Part shown: positions 14,451-23,016 of the stretch, one piece after another
How the letters are laid out: each line of letters begins with the position of its first letter
How positions within the stretch are numbered: position 1 is the first letter of the stretch
From: an uncultured Campylobacter sp.
GTDB lineage: Bacteria > Campylobacterota > Campylobacteria > Campylobacterales > Campylobacteraceae
NCBI RefSeq assembly: GCF_938002845.1
Contig: NZ_CALKZP010000033.1
Span: forward strand, 1-28,723
Length of the DNA stretch: 28,723 nt
Reading direction: 5' to 3'
The notes under the pieces: model-generated
Seen by the model: only the letters and a program-made list of their open reading frames with translations
Database searches by the model: none
Told to the model about the DNA's origin: nothing
Translations under genes and position numbers: made by a program

Positions 14451-16263
14451 CGTAATCATCGGGACCGCAGGCCATATCGATCACGGAAAAACCGCGTTAA
14501 TCAAGGCGCTAAACGGCTTTGAGGGGGACCGAATGCCGAGCGAAAAGCAGCGCGGCATCACGATCGATCTTAGCTTTTCGCATCTGCGCTCGGGAGACAC
14601 CAACGTCGCTTTCATCGACGTTCCAGGGCATGAAAATCTAGTAAAGACGATGATTAGCGGCGCGTATGCTTTTGACGCTGCGATGCTGGTAGTCGCCGCA
14701 GACGACGGGCTAATGCCGCAAAGCAAAGAGCATATTCAAATTTTATCGCTGCTTGGGGTAAAAAGCGTGATCTTGTGTATCAGCAAGTGCGATCTGGTGG
14801 GCGACGCGCGCAAGGCGGAGGTTGCGGCGCAGTGCAAGGAATACATCGGTAAATTTAAGGATTTGCAAATTTTAAACACCTTTTTTATCAGCATAAAAGA
14901 TCCCGCAAGCATCGCCGAGCTGAAAAACTATCTCTTTAATATCAAGCCCGCGCAGCGCCAAGGAGGTGGTGTGGTGCATTACTACATCGACCGCGTCTTT
15001 TCGCTTAAGGGGCTCGGCACCATCGTAACGGGCAGCCTCATTAACGGCACGATTTCAAAGGGCGAAAAGCTTTATAACTGCGATCTGGGTAAAGCTTTTA
15101 ACGTCAAAAGCGTGCAGATCCACGACGAGGACACGCCGCTAGCACAGGCTCCAAACCGCGTCGCGCTGAGCCTGGACGCCAAAACGAGCGAGCTGCAAAA
15201 GGGGCAAATCCTAAGCAAAAAGGGCTTTTTCCGCGGCTTTAATGAAGCCGACTGCACCTTTAGCGGCGAAATTTCGCATAATCAAGACGTACTGTTTTGC
15301 GTCGGAAGTAAGCAAAGCGCGGCAAAAGCGCTCATTTTAAAGGAGCTTCCTAGCGGCGAGAAGCTAATAAGCTTTAAATTTGACAAAACGATGTTTTTAA
15401 AATTCGGCGAGCCCTTCGTATGCTTGGCAAACTCGCGCGTAATCGGCGGCGGGCGCGTGCTAAACGCCGTGGTCGAGCCGCTAAAAAAGCAGAGCAAAGC
15501 CGTGCTTCTAACCGCGCTTTTGAAGCGAAATTTCACCGAAGCGTTTAAAATTTTAAGTCTCTTTCACAAGCATGGATTCGGGCTATTTTCGGCGTATCAG
15601 CGCTTCGGAATGGAGTACGACGAAGCGGTAAAGATCGCGCGCGGCATAGAAGGGACGTATTTTGACGAAGCAAATTTATGCGTTTACGATCTAAGCGCGA
15701 TCGAGGACGTGAAAAGCCTCATAAAATTTATCGTCTCAAAAAACGACTACGCGATCTTTTCGCCCGCCTCGATCGCCCTAAAGCTATCGTGGGCCAGCGA
15801 AGATCTTGCCGCGCGCGCTCTTAGCGAGCTTGAGCGGAGCGGCATCGTCTCCAAAAAGGGCGGAGTTTACGTAAAATCGGGAGTGGATTTTGACGCGCTC
15901 AAACAGAGCCTGGAGAGTAAAATTTTTGATCTCATCAAAAAGGGCGGCATCGCGCCGCTTGCACCGTATAACATTTACGACGAGCTAGAGATCGACCGCG
16001 AAAGTGGCGATGACGCGTTAAAGAAGCTAACCTACGCCAAAAAGGTCGTCCGTCTCGCGCACAATCTCTTCGTCGAGGCTGAAAATTTAGCCCTAGCGAT
16101 CAAACGCCTCTACGCAATCATCGAAAAAGATGGCTTCGTAAACGTCACTAACGCCAAAGAGGAGCTGGGACTTAGCAGAAAATTCGTCATCTGCTACCTC
16201 GAATACCTAGATAAAATGGGAAATATCGTGACGATCGACAATAAACGCTATTTGAAAAAGTAA
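14443..16263 (+). CDS. selB: Selenocysteine-specific elongation factor
   Basis: A 606-residue translation GTPase that carries Sec-tRNA to UGA codons followed by a SECIS hairpin. The N-terminal G domain has GTAGHIDHGKT (residues 7-17), DVPGHE and SKCD in place of NKxD. Two beta-barrel domains follow. The C-terminal third has the winged-helix repeats that bind SECIS RNA (for example near FVNVTNAKEELGLSRKFVICY). The length matches E. coli SelB (614). It overlaps selA by eight bases. Its obvious target in this window is the fdhA UGA at 9122-9124. Confidence 0.96.
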   Translation: MNSVIIGTAGHIDHGKTALIKALNGFEGDRMPSEKQRGITIDLSFSHLRSGDTNVAFIDVPGHENLVKTMISGAYAFDAAMLVVAADDGLMPQSKEHIQILSLLGVKSVILCISKCDLVGDARKAEVAAQCKEYIGKFKDLQILNTFFISIKDPASIAELKNYLFNIKPAQRQGGGVVHYYIDRVFSLKGLGTIVTGSLINGTISKGEKLYNCDLGKAFNVKSVQIHDEDTPLAQAPNRVALSLDAKTSELQKGQILSKKGFFRGFNEADCTFSGEISHNQDVLFCVGSKQSAAKALILKELPSGEKLISFKFDKTMFLKFGEPFVCLANSRVIGGGRVLNAVVEPLKKQSKAVLLTALLKRNFTEAFKILSLFHKHGFGLFSAYQRFGMEYDEAVKIARGIEGTYFDEANLCVYDLSAIEDVKSLIKFIVSKNDYAIFSPASIALKLSWASEDLAARALSELERSGIVSKKGGVYVKSGVDFDALKQSLESKIFDLIKKGGIAPLAPYNIYDELEIDRESGDDALKKLTYAKKVVRLAHNLFVEAENLALAIKRLYAIIEKDGFVNVTNAKEELGLSRKFVICYLEYLDKMGNIVTIDNKRYLKK

Positions 16264-16281
16264 AAATTTAAAATTTTGCAC

Positions 16282-16287
16282 TACAAT
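16282..16287 (+). promoter_or_regulatory. -10 box (CTACAAT) for the DsbC-like gene
   Basis: TACAAT between the selB stop and the next ATG, 26 bases before that ATG, so the gene may be transcribed on its own. Confidence 0.45.
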
Positions 16288-16313
16288 GCGCGGAATTTTT
16301 GCAAAGGAAAAAA

Positions 16314-17027
16314 ATGAAAAAAGCTATTTTAACTTCAGTTGCGCTCGCAGCGAGCCTAAACGCGGCTCTAAGCGACAGCGAAATTCTATCCATCTACGGC
16401 GGCGCGCCTCAAGGCATCGAAATAAAGGTCGCCGAGCGCATCCCACTTAGCGAGCCAAAGGGCGTTGAGGCGGTCGTTTTAAAGATTTCTCAAGGCAATA
16501 TGTCGCAAGAGGAGATCATCTTCACCCAAGGCGATCTGATCTTTACCGATATCATCGATCCTAAAAAACGCGTAGTCTATAAGGAGCAGATCAAACAAGA
16601 CCGCATCGCAGGACAGCTAAGTAAGGTCTTCAAAGCAGAGAGCAAAGACAATATCATCAAACTAGGAAACGATCCTAAAAAGCCTACGATTTTGATGCTG
16701 ACAGACGCTTTGTGCCCATTCTGCCGCAAAGAGATGGCAAGGATCGAAGAAACTCTAAAAAATAACAATGTCGATATAATCATGACCTCCGTTCACGGCG
16801 ATGACGGCCACGCAAAATCCGCGCTCATCTACAAAGAGATCAAAAATGCTAAAACCGACGAGCAAAAGATAGCGGTTTTTAAAAAATATTACGCCGAAGA
16901 TAACAAAGCAGGTGCCAAAGACGTAAGCGCTGCCGAGCTAAACGCTGCAAAAGCCCTAGCTGCCAAATACTTCGGTGCGGGGGTAAACTCGGTACCTTAC
17001 ATCATCGAACTAGACAAGCTAAAATAA
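16314..17027 (+). CDS. Periplasmic thioredoxin-fold protein, DsbC/DsbG-like
   Basis: A 237-residue secreted protein: a signal peptide (MKKAILTSVALAASLNAALS), an N-terminal part of about 95 residues like a DsbC dimerisation region, then a thioredoxin fold with the CPFC active site in LTDALCPFCRKEM and a cis-proline loop near the end (NSVPYII). It is likely a disulfide isomerase or reductase in the periplasm. An upstream TTG at 16299 extends the frame, but the ATG at 16314 is chosen because AAAGGA lies just before it and the signal peptide starts there. It follows selB by about 50 bases and has its own -10 box. It ends at a strong hairpin. Confidence 0.85.
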   Translation: MKKAILTSVALAASLNAALSDSEILSIYGGAPQGIEIKVAERIPLSEPKGVEAVVLKISQGNMSQEEIIFTQGDLIFTDIIDPKKRVVYKEQIKQDRIAGQLSKVFKAESKDNIIKLGNDPKKPTILMLTDALCPFCRKEMARIEETLKNNNVDIIMTSVHGDDGHAKSALIYKEIKNAKTDEQKIAVFKKYYAEDNKAGAKDVSAAELNAAKALAAKYFGAGVNSVPYIIELDKLK

Positions 17028-17036
17028 TCTCTTTTA

Positions 17037-17062
17037 AATTTTGCGGAGCGATCCGCAAAATT
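17037..17062 (+). terminator. Terminator after the DsbC-like gene
   Basis: A perfect 11-bp stem, AATTTTGCGGA (17037-17047) with TCCGCAAAATT (17052-17062), and a GCGA tetraloop. It starts 10 bases after the stop codon. Confidence 0.75.
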
Positions 17063-17529
17063 CTACCCCATCGTCTTAGTCTTAGCAATTTTAATTAATC
17101 CGGATTTTATAAAATTTTACGAGTAATTGCTTTAGAATTTTTATAATCCCGCCGCTTAGCAAAATCTCTTTATCAAACCAGATTTAAAATTTTAAAATTT
17201 CTTTGCATATGGAATTTTAAAATTTAATAATCACGGAATTTAAAGCAGGCACAGATCTTTAAAATTTCAGACCACTTTTAAAAGACACGTGCAAAATTCT
17301 ACTGCAAAATCCGCATTATTCTTTATATTGAAAGTAGCATAAAAGCGATAGTATATGAAATTTAAAAGCGAGAAAATATGCAAGCAAAATTCACAGCTGA
17401 AATTTTAAAATTTCGCAGCAAAGCCCAGGTAAAATTTAGCCGCAAATTTCATAAAATTTTCGCTTTGCGGCAAAGAGGAATTTGTAATCGTGCTTCAGGC
17501 TACCTATCTTGGGCTACGTCCGATTAGAA
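17063..17529. other. Intergenic, AT-rich, no clear gene
   Basis: About 470 bases between converging genes, full of AAATTTTAAAATT-type words. One 49-codon rightward frame (17378-17527, basic, beginning MQAKFTAEILKF) exists, but it lacks a good ribosome site and I do not call it. Confidence 0.5.
17440..17470 (-). terminator. Possible terminator of the autotransporter gene
   Basis: On the leftward transcript CCGCAAA (17464-17470) can pair with TTTGCGG (17440-17446) around a 17-base loop, followed by CTAAATTTT. It lies 60 bases after the stop. Confidence 0.4.
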
Positions 17530-19491
17530 TCAGAATTCCACGTCGAAAGCGGCTCTCGCTAGGCTATTTTTACTCTCGCTTAGCTCATACGATGCGCTGA
17601 GTGCGACGCTTTGGAAAATCTTATATTTCAGCCCGATCGCGCCGTTAAACACGCCGTTAGAATAATCAAGCCCCTCTACGTCGTATCTGTCCGAATACTT
17701 TCTGCTCGCGTGATACGAATCGCCGCTAAATCGATGCTCGTACTCCGCATTTGCGAATATCTGCAGATCGCCGAAAGCTTTGATCGCGTAAATTCCAGCC
17801 GTGCCGTTCGGCGCGGTTTTTGAAGCGGAGCTAAATCTAAGCCTGGATATCGCATCCTCGTTCACCCTAATCGCTCCAAGCCCCAAATACGGCTTAATAT
17901 AGCCGTTTTCAAATAAAAATTTATACCCTGCTCTCGTGCTGAAATCCCAAATTTGCGATTTGTATTTCGCGCCGTGGATAGCGCCGAATCCGTTGTTGGT
18001 TTCAAATTTATGATCGTTTGTCGAATAGGTTAAATTTACCGCCAAATCCACGTTCTCGCTAAAATCGTATCTGCCCGCCAGACCGAGCTCGTAGGATTTG
18101 ATGTTTTCTTTGACGCCGTCGAATTTACCCTCATACCAAGCGTCTGATTTTTGGTACCCAAAGATCACGCCCAGCGTAAGATCATCTACTCTCTTGGAGG
18201 CTCCGAGTAAAATTCCGTCGCTCTTGTGATCGTATTTGACGCCGCCAGAGCGGTCGCTGTAATCCCCACCGTAATTTCCGATCGCGCTTACGTTTACGTT
18301 GAACTCCTGCCCGTCGGTGTCGGCTAAATTTTTATAAGCGGAATTTCTTGCTAGCTTGGTAAGATCCAGATCGACCTTCGAACGCGGCATCTCGATGCCT
18401 ACTCGGTTGCCTCTTCTTGCGACCTGCGAAAACAGGCTGCCGTTTTTAGGTGTGAAGTTATTGATCGCCAGCATCAGCGCTTCAAAATAGGTAGGCAGAT
18501 CGTCATATCCGCTAGGATAGGCATTCGTATCGGAGGTGATGAATAAATTTGCCGCGTTGCGCTCGCGAGATAATCTTATGATCTCGTCGTATTGATCGGG
18601 TCTGGCGTTATATATGACATGCAAAATTTTAGAGGAATTTGCGGGGTCTTTTTCAAATTCCGAGGTTCTAGGGCGGTAATGGTTTATATACTCATCCGCG
18701 CTCACCTCTTGCAGCATCCAAACGTCCGCATAGGGAGCTATGGCGTCGCGCACGCCCCAGCCATTGTTTGCCAAAACGAGCATTCCCGGGTATTTAGTCT
18801 TGATATAATTGTAAATACTCTCCATATAGGCGATAGTTGCGGGATTGTTTTCGGTATTAACTTCGTCGATGAAGTATCCCGCGATATTTTCTCTGCCGTA
18901 AAAATTTACGAAATTATCGATATCGGCATAGACTAAATTTAGATTTCTAGTAGAATTTTTGGTATAGGTATAGCCTAAATTTGATATTCCCGCCGCGATA
19001 TTTCGCTTCATCTGAACTGCGTCTTCTTCTCTTCTGACCAGATATTGCGTAGCTTGATTGCCCGGTATCGCCGCCTCGTAAGAGCCAAAAGCCACATAAG
19101 GAACCAGCGCGCCGCCTATATTGGTAATGCCGTTCCAAAACTCGGCATTTACGCCGCTATTGCCCGTCCAGCGAAATGCGGGCATCATAACGCGCTGATT
19201 ATTAAGCCTGCCCGAATATGAGCCCTTTCTGGCAAAGCCCCTTGCGTACTCAAGCTTGATACGAAATGAGTTTTCATACTGCTCGCTCGCGGAGCTATCG
19301 CTAGCCGCGTCGCGCCTGCTTAATTTCGCGCCCAAGCTATCCGCAGCGCTCATTACATCGGAACGGGAAGTGTTGTTGGAAGGTGATTTTTGCGCGTTTG
19401 CATAGCTCCAGGAATTCTGCTCGCTTGCATAGCCGAACCCTGTTGCACCGACAAGCGCAAGAGATACGATTTTTTTCAAAGACTTTAGCAT
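17530..19491 (-). CDS. Autotransporter with a Spherulin-4/GH135-like passenger
   Basis: A 653-residue outer-membrane protein. A signal peptide (MLKSLKKIVSLALVGATGFGYA) and a low-complexity stretch precede a passenger at residues about 75-345. The passenger resembles the Spherulin-4 TIM-barrel family (GH135, with Aspergillus Sph3). The three acidic/amide positions I recall as essential in Sph3 (D166, N202, E222) have counterparts at D209 (GYFIDEV), N243 (LANNGW) and E262 (MLQEVS), with similar spacing. From about residue 365 a beta-barrel of alternating strands runs to a terminal Phe (FDVEF), like the autotransporter domain. This predicts a surface-held glycosidase, perhaps acting on galactosaminogalactan-like polymers. 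A TTG at 19506 extends the frame, but the ATG at 19491 begins the signal peptide and has GAGG nine bases upstream. It stands alone, after the rplT terminator. Confidence 0.8.
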   Translation of the reverse strand: MLKSLKKIVSLALVGATGFGYASEQNSWSYANAQKSPSNNTSRSDVMSAADSLGAKLSRRDAASDSSASEQYENSFRIKLEYARGFARKGSYSGRLNNQRVMMPAFRWTGNSGVNAEFWNGITNIGGALVPYVAFGSYEAAIPGNQATQYLVRREEDAVQMKRNIAAGISNLGYTYTKNSTRNLNLVYADIDNFVNFYGRENIAGYFIDEVNTENNPATIAYMESIYNYIKTKYPGMLVLANNGWGVRDAIAPYADVWMLQEVSADEYINHYRPRTSEFEKDPANSSKILHVIYNARPDQYDEIIRLSRERNAANLFITSDTNAYPSGYDDLPTYFEALMLAINNFTPKNGSLFSQVARRGNRVGIEMPRSKVDLDLTKLARNSAYKNLADTDGQEFNVNVSAIGNYGGDYSDRSGGVKYDHKSDGILLGASKRVDDLTLGVIFGYQKSDAWYEGKFDGVKENIKSYELGLAGRYDFSENVDLAVNLTYSTNDHKFETNNGFGAIHGAKYKSQIWDFSTRAGYKFLFENGYIKPYLGLGAIRVNEDAISRLRFSSASKTAPNGTAGIYAIKAFGDLQIFANAEYEHRFSGDSYHASRKYSDRYDVEGLDYSNGVFNGAIGLKYKIFQSVALSASYELSESKNSLARAAFDVEF

Positions 19492-19524
19492 TCTGCACCG
19501 CCTCAAATAAAATTACCCAAATTC

Positions 19525-19583
19525 TTAAATTTCGACAAATTTGCAGACGCGCTTTTAAAATTAAAAGTTTTGTCGAAATTTAA
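19525..19583. repeat. 15-bp inverted repeat upstream of the autotransporter gene
   Basis: TTAAATTTCGACAAA (19525-19539) is matched exactly by its reverse complement at 19569-19583. A second small hairpin (CTTTTAA/TTAAAAG, 19552-19558 and 19561-19567) lies in the loop. It spans the likely promoter/leader of the autotransporter gene. Confidence 0.75.
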
Positions 19584-19607
19584 AAATTTAGCCGCCTTGG
19601 AGGCGAC
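19583..19607 (-). terminator. Terminator of the rpmI-rplT unit
   Basis: On the leftward transcript GTCGCCT (19601-19607) pairs with AGGCGGC (19591-19597) around a CCA loop, with TAAATTTTT next. It begins 14 bases past the rplT stop. Confidence 0.75.
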
Positions 19608-19620
19608 CAAATTTTAAAGC

Positions 19621-19977
19621 TTATTTTAATGCCGCTTTTGCCTTCTTCGCGACGGTTGCGAAAGCTTCGGCGTCGTTCATAGCCATATTTGCTAAAATTT
19701 TTCTATCAAGCTCGATGCCCGCTTTTCTAAGTCCGTTTATAAATTTAGAATAGCTGATGTCGTTTAGCCTACAAGCTGCATTGATGCGCACTATCCAAAG
19801 TCTGCGGAAATCGCGTTTTTTCGCGCGTCTGTCACGGAAGGCGTAAACAAGGCTTCTTTCTAGCTGCTCTTTAGCCTTTCTGAAATGTTTGCGTCTTGCG
19901 CTATAAAATCCGCGCGCAAGCTTTAGCACCTTGTTGTGACGGCGGCGTCTAACGATGCCTGTTTTTACTCTTGCCAT
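19621..19977 (-). CDS. rplT: 50S ribosomal protein L20
   Basis: A 118-residue basic protein, full length for L20. It starts ARVKTGIVRRRRHNKVLKLA after the Met and contains the conserved FRRLWIVRINAACR segment that binds 23S rRNA early in 50S assembly. GAAAGGA precedes the ATG. It lies about 100 bases after rpmI on the same strand. L20 commonly represses its own operon by binding mRNA, and structured RNA exists upstream of rpmI. Confidence 0.98.
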   Translation of the reverse strand: MARVKTGIVRRRRHNKVLKLARGFYSARRKHFRKAKEQLERSLVYAFRDRRAKKRDFRRLWIVRINAACRLNDISYSKFINGLRKAGIELDRKILANMAMNDAEAFATVAKKAKAALK

Positions 19978-20075
19978 ATTAATCCTTTCTTAATCGGCGT
20001 CCCTTTGGGGATCTTGCCCTAAAATCCATAAATTTAGGGGAGTTTGAATGACTTTCGTCAAAAACTAACTTCGCA

Positions 20076-20267
20076 CTATTTGCAAAGCATTTTTTTAACC
20101 GCAGATACGTTCGTAGAATCGACGTATTGGGCCTCGCGCAAATTCCTCTTGCGTTTTTGAGACATCTTCGTCAAAATGTGGCTGCGAAACGCCGAGCCTC
20201 TTTTGATCTTATTTTTGCCCGCTTTAAAACGCTTGACGGCACCGCGCACGCTTTTCATCTTTGGCAT
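20076..20267 (-). CDS. rpmI: 50S ribosomal protein L35
   Basis: A 63-residue highly basic protein with the family pattern MPKMKSVRGAVKRFK and HILTKMSQKRKRNLR. It is a component of the large ribosomal subunit. AAGGA lies upstream of the ATG. It is followed by rplT. A TATTATATA stretch about 30 bases upstream could be a promoter, which matters because a strong hairpin separates it from infC. Confidence 0.97.
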   Translation of the reverse strand: MPKMKSVRGAVKRFKAGKNKIKRGSAFRSHILTKMSQKRKRNLREAQYVDSTNVSAVKKMLCK

Positions 20268-20438
20268 GGTCGTCCTTTTTTTAAAGTGAACGGGAAGTAT
20301 ATAATAAAGTTTCTTTGAAAAATTTGAATTTAAGGAATTTTATAGCTTAAACAAACGCAAGATAAATTTAAAGTTAAATTTTACCGCTCGATTAAGATTC
20401 GATTTCGCTTGATATGAAAAATTTTATACAAATTTAAA

Positions 20439-20466
20439 GGGCTAAATTTAGAGATAAACTTAGCCC
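20439..20466 (-). terminator. Strong hairpin between infC and rpmI
   Basis: On the leftward transcript GGGCUAAGUUUA (20455-20466) pairs with UAAAUUUAGCCC (20439-20450), 12 base pairs with one G-U, loop UCUC, followed by UUUAAAUUU. It looks like a terminator or attenuator inside the classic infC-rpmI-rplT cluster. Confidence 0.7.
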
Positions 20467-20496
20467 GCATTAAATTGCCATTCGGCTTAAATTTAC

Positions 20497-20553
20497 GCGC
20501 TGCGCCGCGGATAAAAACAGCGTGAAATTTTAAAATTTTGCCGCACGCAGCGC
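20497..20553 (-). repeat. Long-range stem in the infC-rpmI spacer
   Basis: GCGCTGCG (20497-20504) is complementary to CGCAGCGC (20546-20553). A further GCGG/CCGC pair (20507-20510 with 20541-20544) is separated from it by a small internal loop. It lies just after the infC stop. The rest of this 305-base spacer (20268-20572) shows no gene. Confidence 0.6.
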
Positions 20554-20572
20554 AAATACCACTAAATTTACG

Positions 20573-21094
20573 CTACGCCTTTTTCGGCGTGATCAGCATA
20601 TTTACGTAGCGGCCCTCCAGCGCAGGCACCTTATCGCGATCGGCCACTTCTGCGAAAAATTCGTCCCAAATTTTATTGAGCAAATTTACGCCGATTTCCG
20701 GGCTTGACATCTCGCGCCCTTTTAAAAATACGCGAAGCTTGACGTGTTTGCCGCTACTAAGGAATTCTTTCGCGTGTTTTACTTTGTAATTAATGTCGTT
20801 TTGAGCGATTTTGGCGGACAGCTTGATCTCTTTCACCTCGATGATTTTTTGCTTTTTTTTCGCCTCTTTGAGCTTTTTTTCCTGCTGATAGCGAAATTTG
20901 CTATAGTTCATGACCTTGCAAACGGGCGGCTTTGCATCGGGCGCTATCAAAACCAGATCCACGCCCTCTCGCTCGGCGATTTGCAACGCCTGCGCCTTTG
21001 AAATTATGCCGTAAACCTCGCCGTTGTCGCCTATGCACCTGACTTCGCTAGCCGGAATGTCCTCGTTTAGAAAAACCTCTTTCTCTCTGCTCAA
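20573..21094 (-). CDS. infC: Translation initiation factor IF-3
   Basis: A 173-residue two-domain factor that keeps ribosomal subunits apart and checks start codons. The N-domain has NEDIPASEVRCIGDNGEVYG; the linker helix is rich in Lys (YQQEKKLKEAKKKQK); the C-domain has KVRVFLKGRE-like residues (KLRVFLKGREMSSPEIG). The start is a TTG that overlaps the thrS stop (TTGA), so it is translationally coupled to thrS. Non-AUG starts are common for infC and allow IF-3 to regulate itself. Confidence 0.97.
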   Translation of the reverse strand: MSREKEVFLNEDIPASEVRCIGDNGEVYGIISKAQALQIAEREGVDLVLIAPDAKPPVCKVMNYSKFRYQQEKKLKEAKKKQKIIEVKEIKLSAKIAQNDINYKVKHAKEFLSSGKHVKLRVFLKGREMSSPEIGVNLLNKIWDEFFAEVADRDKVPALEGRYVNMLITPKKA

Positions 21095-22914
21095 AAATTC
21101 ACCTCGTTTAATTTAGCTTTTACGAAATTTAAAAACTCATCCAGCCCTAAATTTCGCTGTTCGCGCGCCCTGCGATCGCGCAAGGCCACGCTGCGAGCCG
21201 AAACTTCATTATCGCCTAGGACGATGATGAGCGGCACCTTCTGCTTTTCAGCCGTTCTGATTCGTTTATTTAACGTCTCGTTTCTATCTAAAATTTCGCC
21301 GTCAATGTCCGCCGCGCGCAGCAAATTTAAAATTTCTTTCGCGTAGTCTGCGTGCGCTTCACCGATCGGCACGATTGATACCTGCGTAGGACAGATCCAA
21401 AACGGAAGCTCGCCCGCGGTGTGCTCGAGCAAAATCCCCACGAACCGCTCGAAGCTTCCCAAAATCGCGCGATGCAGCATCACGGGCTGCTTTTTTTCGT
21501 TATTTTCGTCGATGTAGCCAAGCTCGAAGCGCGCAGGCAGGTTAAAATCGACCTGCACCGTGCCGCACTGCCACTTTCGCCCGAGCGCGTCGGTGATTTT
21601 GATATCGATCTTAGGCCCGTAAAATGCGCCGCCGCCCTCGTCTAAGCCGTACTTTAAGCCTTTTTCGTCAAGCGCGTCTTTTAAGGCCTTCGTCGCGATA
21701 TCCCAAACCTCGTCGTCGCCGACCGCCTTTTGCGGTTTGGTCGAAATTTCAAGCTCGTATTCAAATCCGAAAGCCTTCATCAAAAGCTCGACGAAATCTA
21801 AAATTTCATAGACGTTTTCTTTGATCTGGCTCGGCATCACAAACAGATGCGCGTCGTCCTGCGTGAACTCGCGCACGCGGAAAAGCCCGTGCAAGACGCC
21901 GCTTTTTTCGTGGCGGTGCACGACGCCGTACTCGCAAAATTTAAGCGGCAGATCGCGATATGAGCGGATTTCGCTTTGATAAACCTTGATATGACCGACG
22001 CAGTTCATCGGCTTAATGCCGTATTCCTGCTCCTCGATCGTCGTAAAATACATATTTTCTTTGTAATTGCTGTAGTGTCCGCTGATCTTCCACGCGTCGG
22101 ATTTTAAAATTTCAGGACCGCGCACCGGCTCGTAGCCGCGCTTGCGAAGCTGCCTATAAAGGCGCTCCTCGAGCTTTATACGCATCCTCGTGCCGGCAGG
22201 AAGCCAGATCGGAAGTCCTGCGCCGATCTGCTCGTCAAAGGTAAAAAATTTCATCTCGGCTCCGAGCTTTCGGTGATCGCGCTTCTTAGCTTCTTCAAGC
22301 ATCGTAAGATGTTTTTTAAGGCTATCTTTATCGGCAAATACGACGCCGTAGATGCGAGTTAGCATCTCGCGCTTCTCGTCGCCGCCGAGATACGCCCCCG
22401 CGATGCGCGTAAGAGCAAAATTTTTCAAAAATTTCGTATTTTGCACATGCGGTCCGCGGCAGATATCCTCAAACTCGCCCTGCGCGTATAGGCTTACGGG
22501 GCCTTCGGGGATGCGCTTTAAAACCTCCTGCTTAAGATCGTCGTTTGCATATTTTTTCGCGACCGCCTCTTTTGTGGAGGCTATCTTTTTAATCTCTAAA
22601 TTTGCCTCGGCGAGCGCGCGCATCTTTTTTTCGATCACCCCCAAATCCTCTTCGCCGAGCTTCTCGCCGCTATCTTTGCTGACGCGGATGTCGTAGTAAA
22701 ACCCATCCTCGATCGCGGGTCCCACGAAAAATTTAGCGCTCGGATAAAGCTCGCGCACCGCCTGCGCCAAAAGGTGCGCACAGGAGTGGCGCAGAATTTT
22801 AAGCGCGTCCTCGGAATTATCGAAATATATCGGCTGCGCCTCGCTTGTGTGCTCGCCGATACTTTGAGTATCGTAAATTTCACCGTTAAGTTTATATGCG
22901 ATAATATCGCTCAT
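21091..22914 (-). CDS. thrS: Threonyl-tRNA synthetase
   Basis: A 607-residue class II synthetase that charges tRNA(Thr) and clears Ser-tRNA(Thr). The editing domain shows HSCAHLLAQAV near residue 45 and CRGPHV near 160. The catalytic core has motif 2-type residues in FRVREFTQDDAH, the zinc cysteine in MNCVGH, and motif 3 in LHRAILGSFERF. The C-terminal anticodon-binding domain begins near QVSIVPIG. The N-terminal TGS part is short, as in related epsilonproteobacteria. AAGGA lies about 10 bases before the ATG. The 100-base leader contains two short inverted repeats (22942-22960 and 22966-22979) whose role is unknown. Confidence 0.98.
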   Translation of the reverse strand: MSDIIAYKLNGEIYDTQSIGEHTSEAQPIYFDNSEDALKILRHSCAHLLAQAVRELYPSAKFFVGPAIEDGFYYDIRVSKDSGEKLGEEDLGVIEKKMRALAEANLEIKKIASTKEAVAKKYANDDLKQEVLKRIPEGPVSLYAQGEFEDICRGPHVQNTKFLKNFALTRIAGAYLGGDEKREMLTRIYGVVFADKDSLKKHLTMLEEAKKRDHRKLGAEMKFFTFDEQIGAGLPIWLPAGTRMRIKLEERLYRQLRKRGYEPVRGPEILKSDAWKISGHYSNYKENMYFTTIEEQEYGIKPMNCVGHIKVYQSEIRSYRDLPLKFCEYGVVHRHEKSGVLHGLFRVREFTQDDAHLFVMPSQIKENVYEILDFVELLMKAFGFEYELEISTKPQKAVGDDEVWDIATKALKDALDEKGLKYGLDEGGGAFYGPKIDIKITDALGRKWQCGTVQVDFNLPARFELGYIDENNEKKQPVMLHRAILGSFERFVGILLEHTAGELPFWICPTQVSIVPIGEAHADYAKEILNLLRAADIDGEILDRNETLNKRIRTAEKQKVPLIIVLGDNEVSARSVALRDRRAREQRNLGLDEFLNFVKAKLNEVNF

Positions 22915-23016
22915 TGGCTTGTTTCCTTTTTTACCGAATTATCTTTCTTACACTGAAAGAACGAAAGCTAATTTTAGCTAATCAATCCTTAACGATAAAT
23001 TTAAAAAATATTAAAA

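Noticed and set aside
17378..17527. Possible 49-residue basic small protein
   Set aside because: No good ribosome site, low-complexity AAATTT-derived sequence, and it overlaps a terminator-like hairpin.
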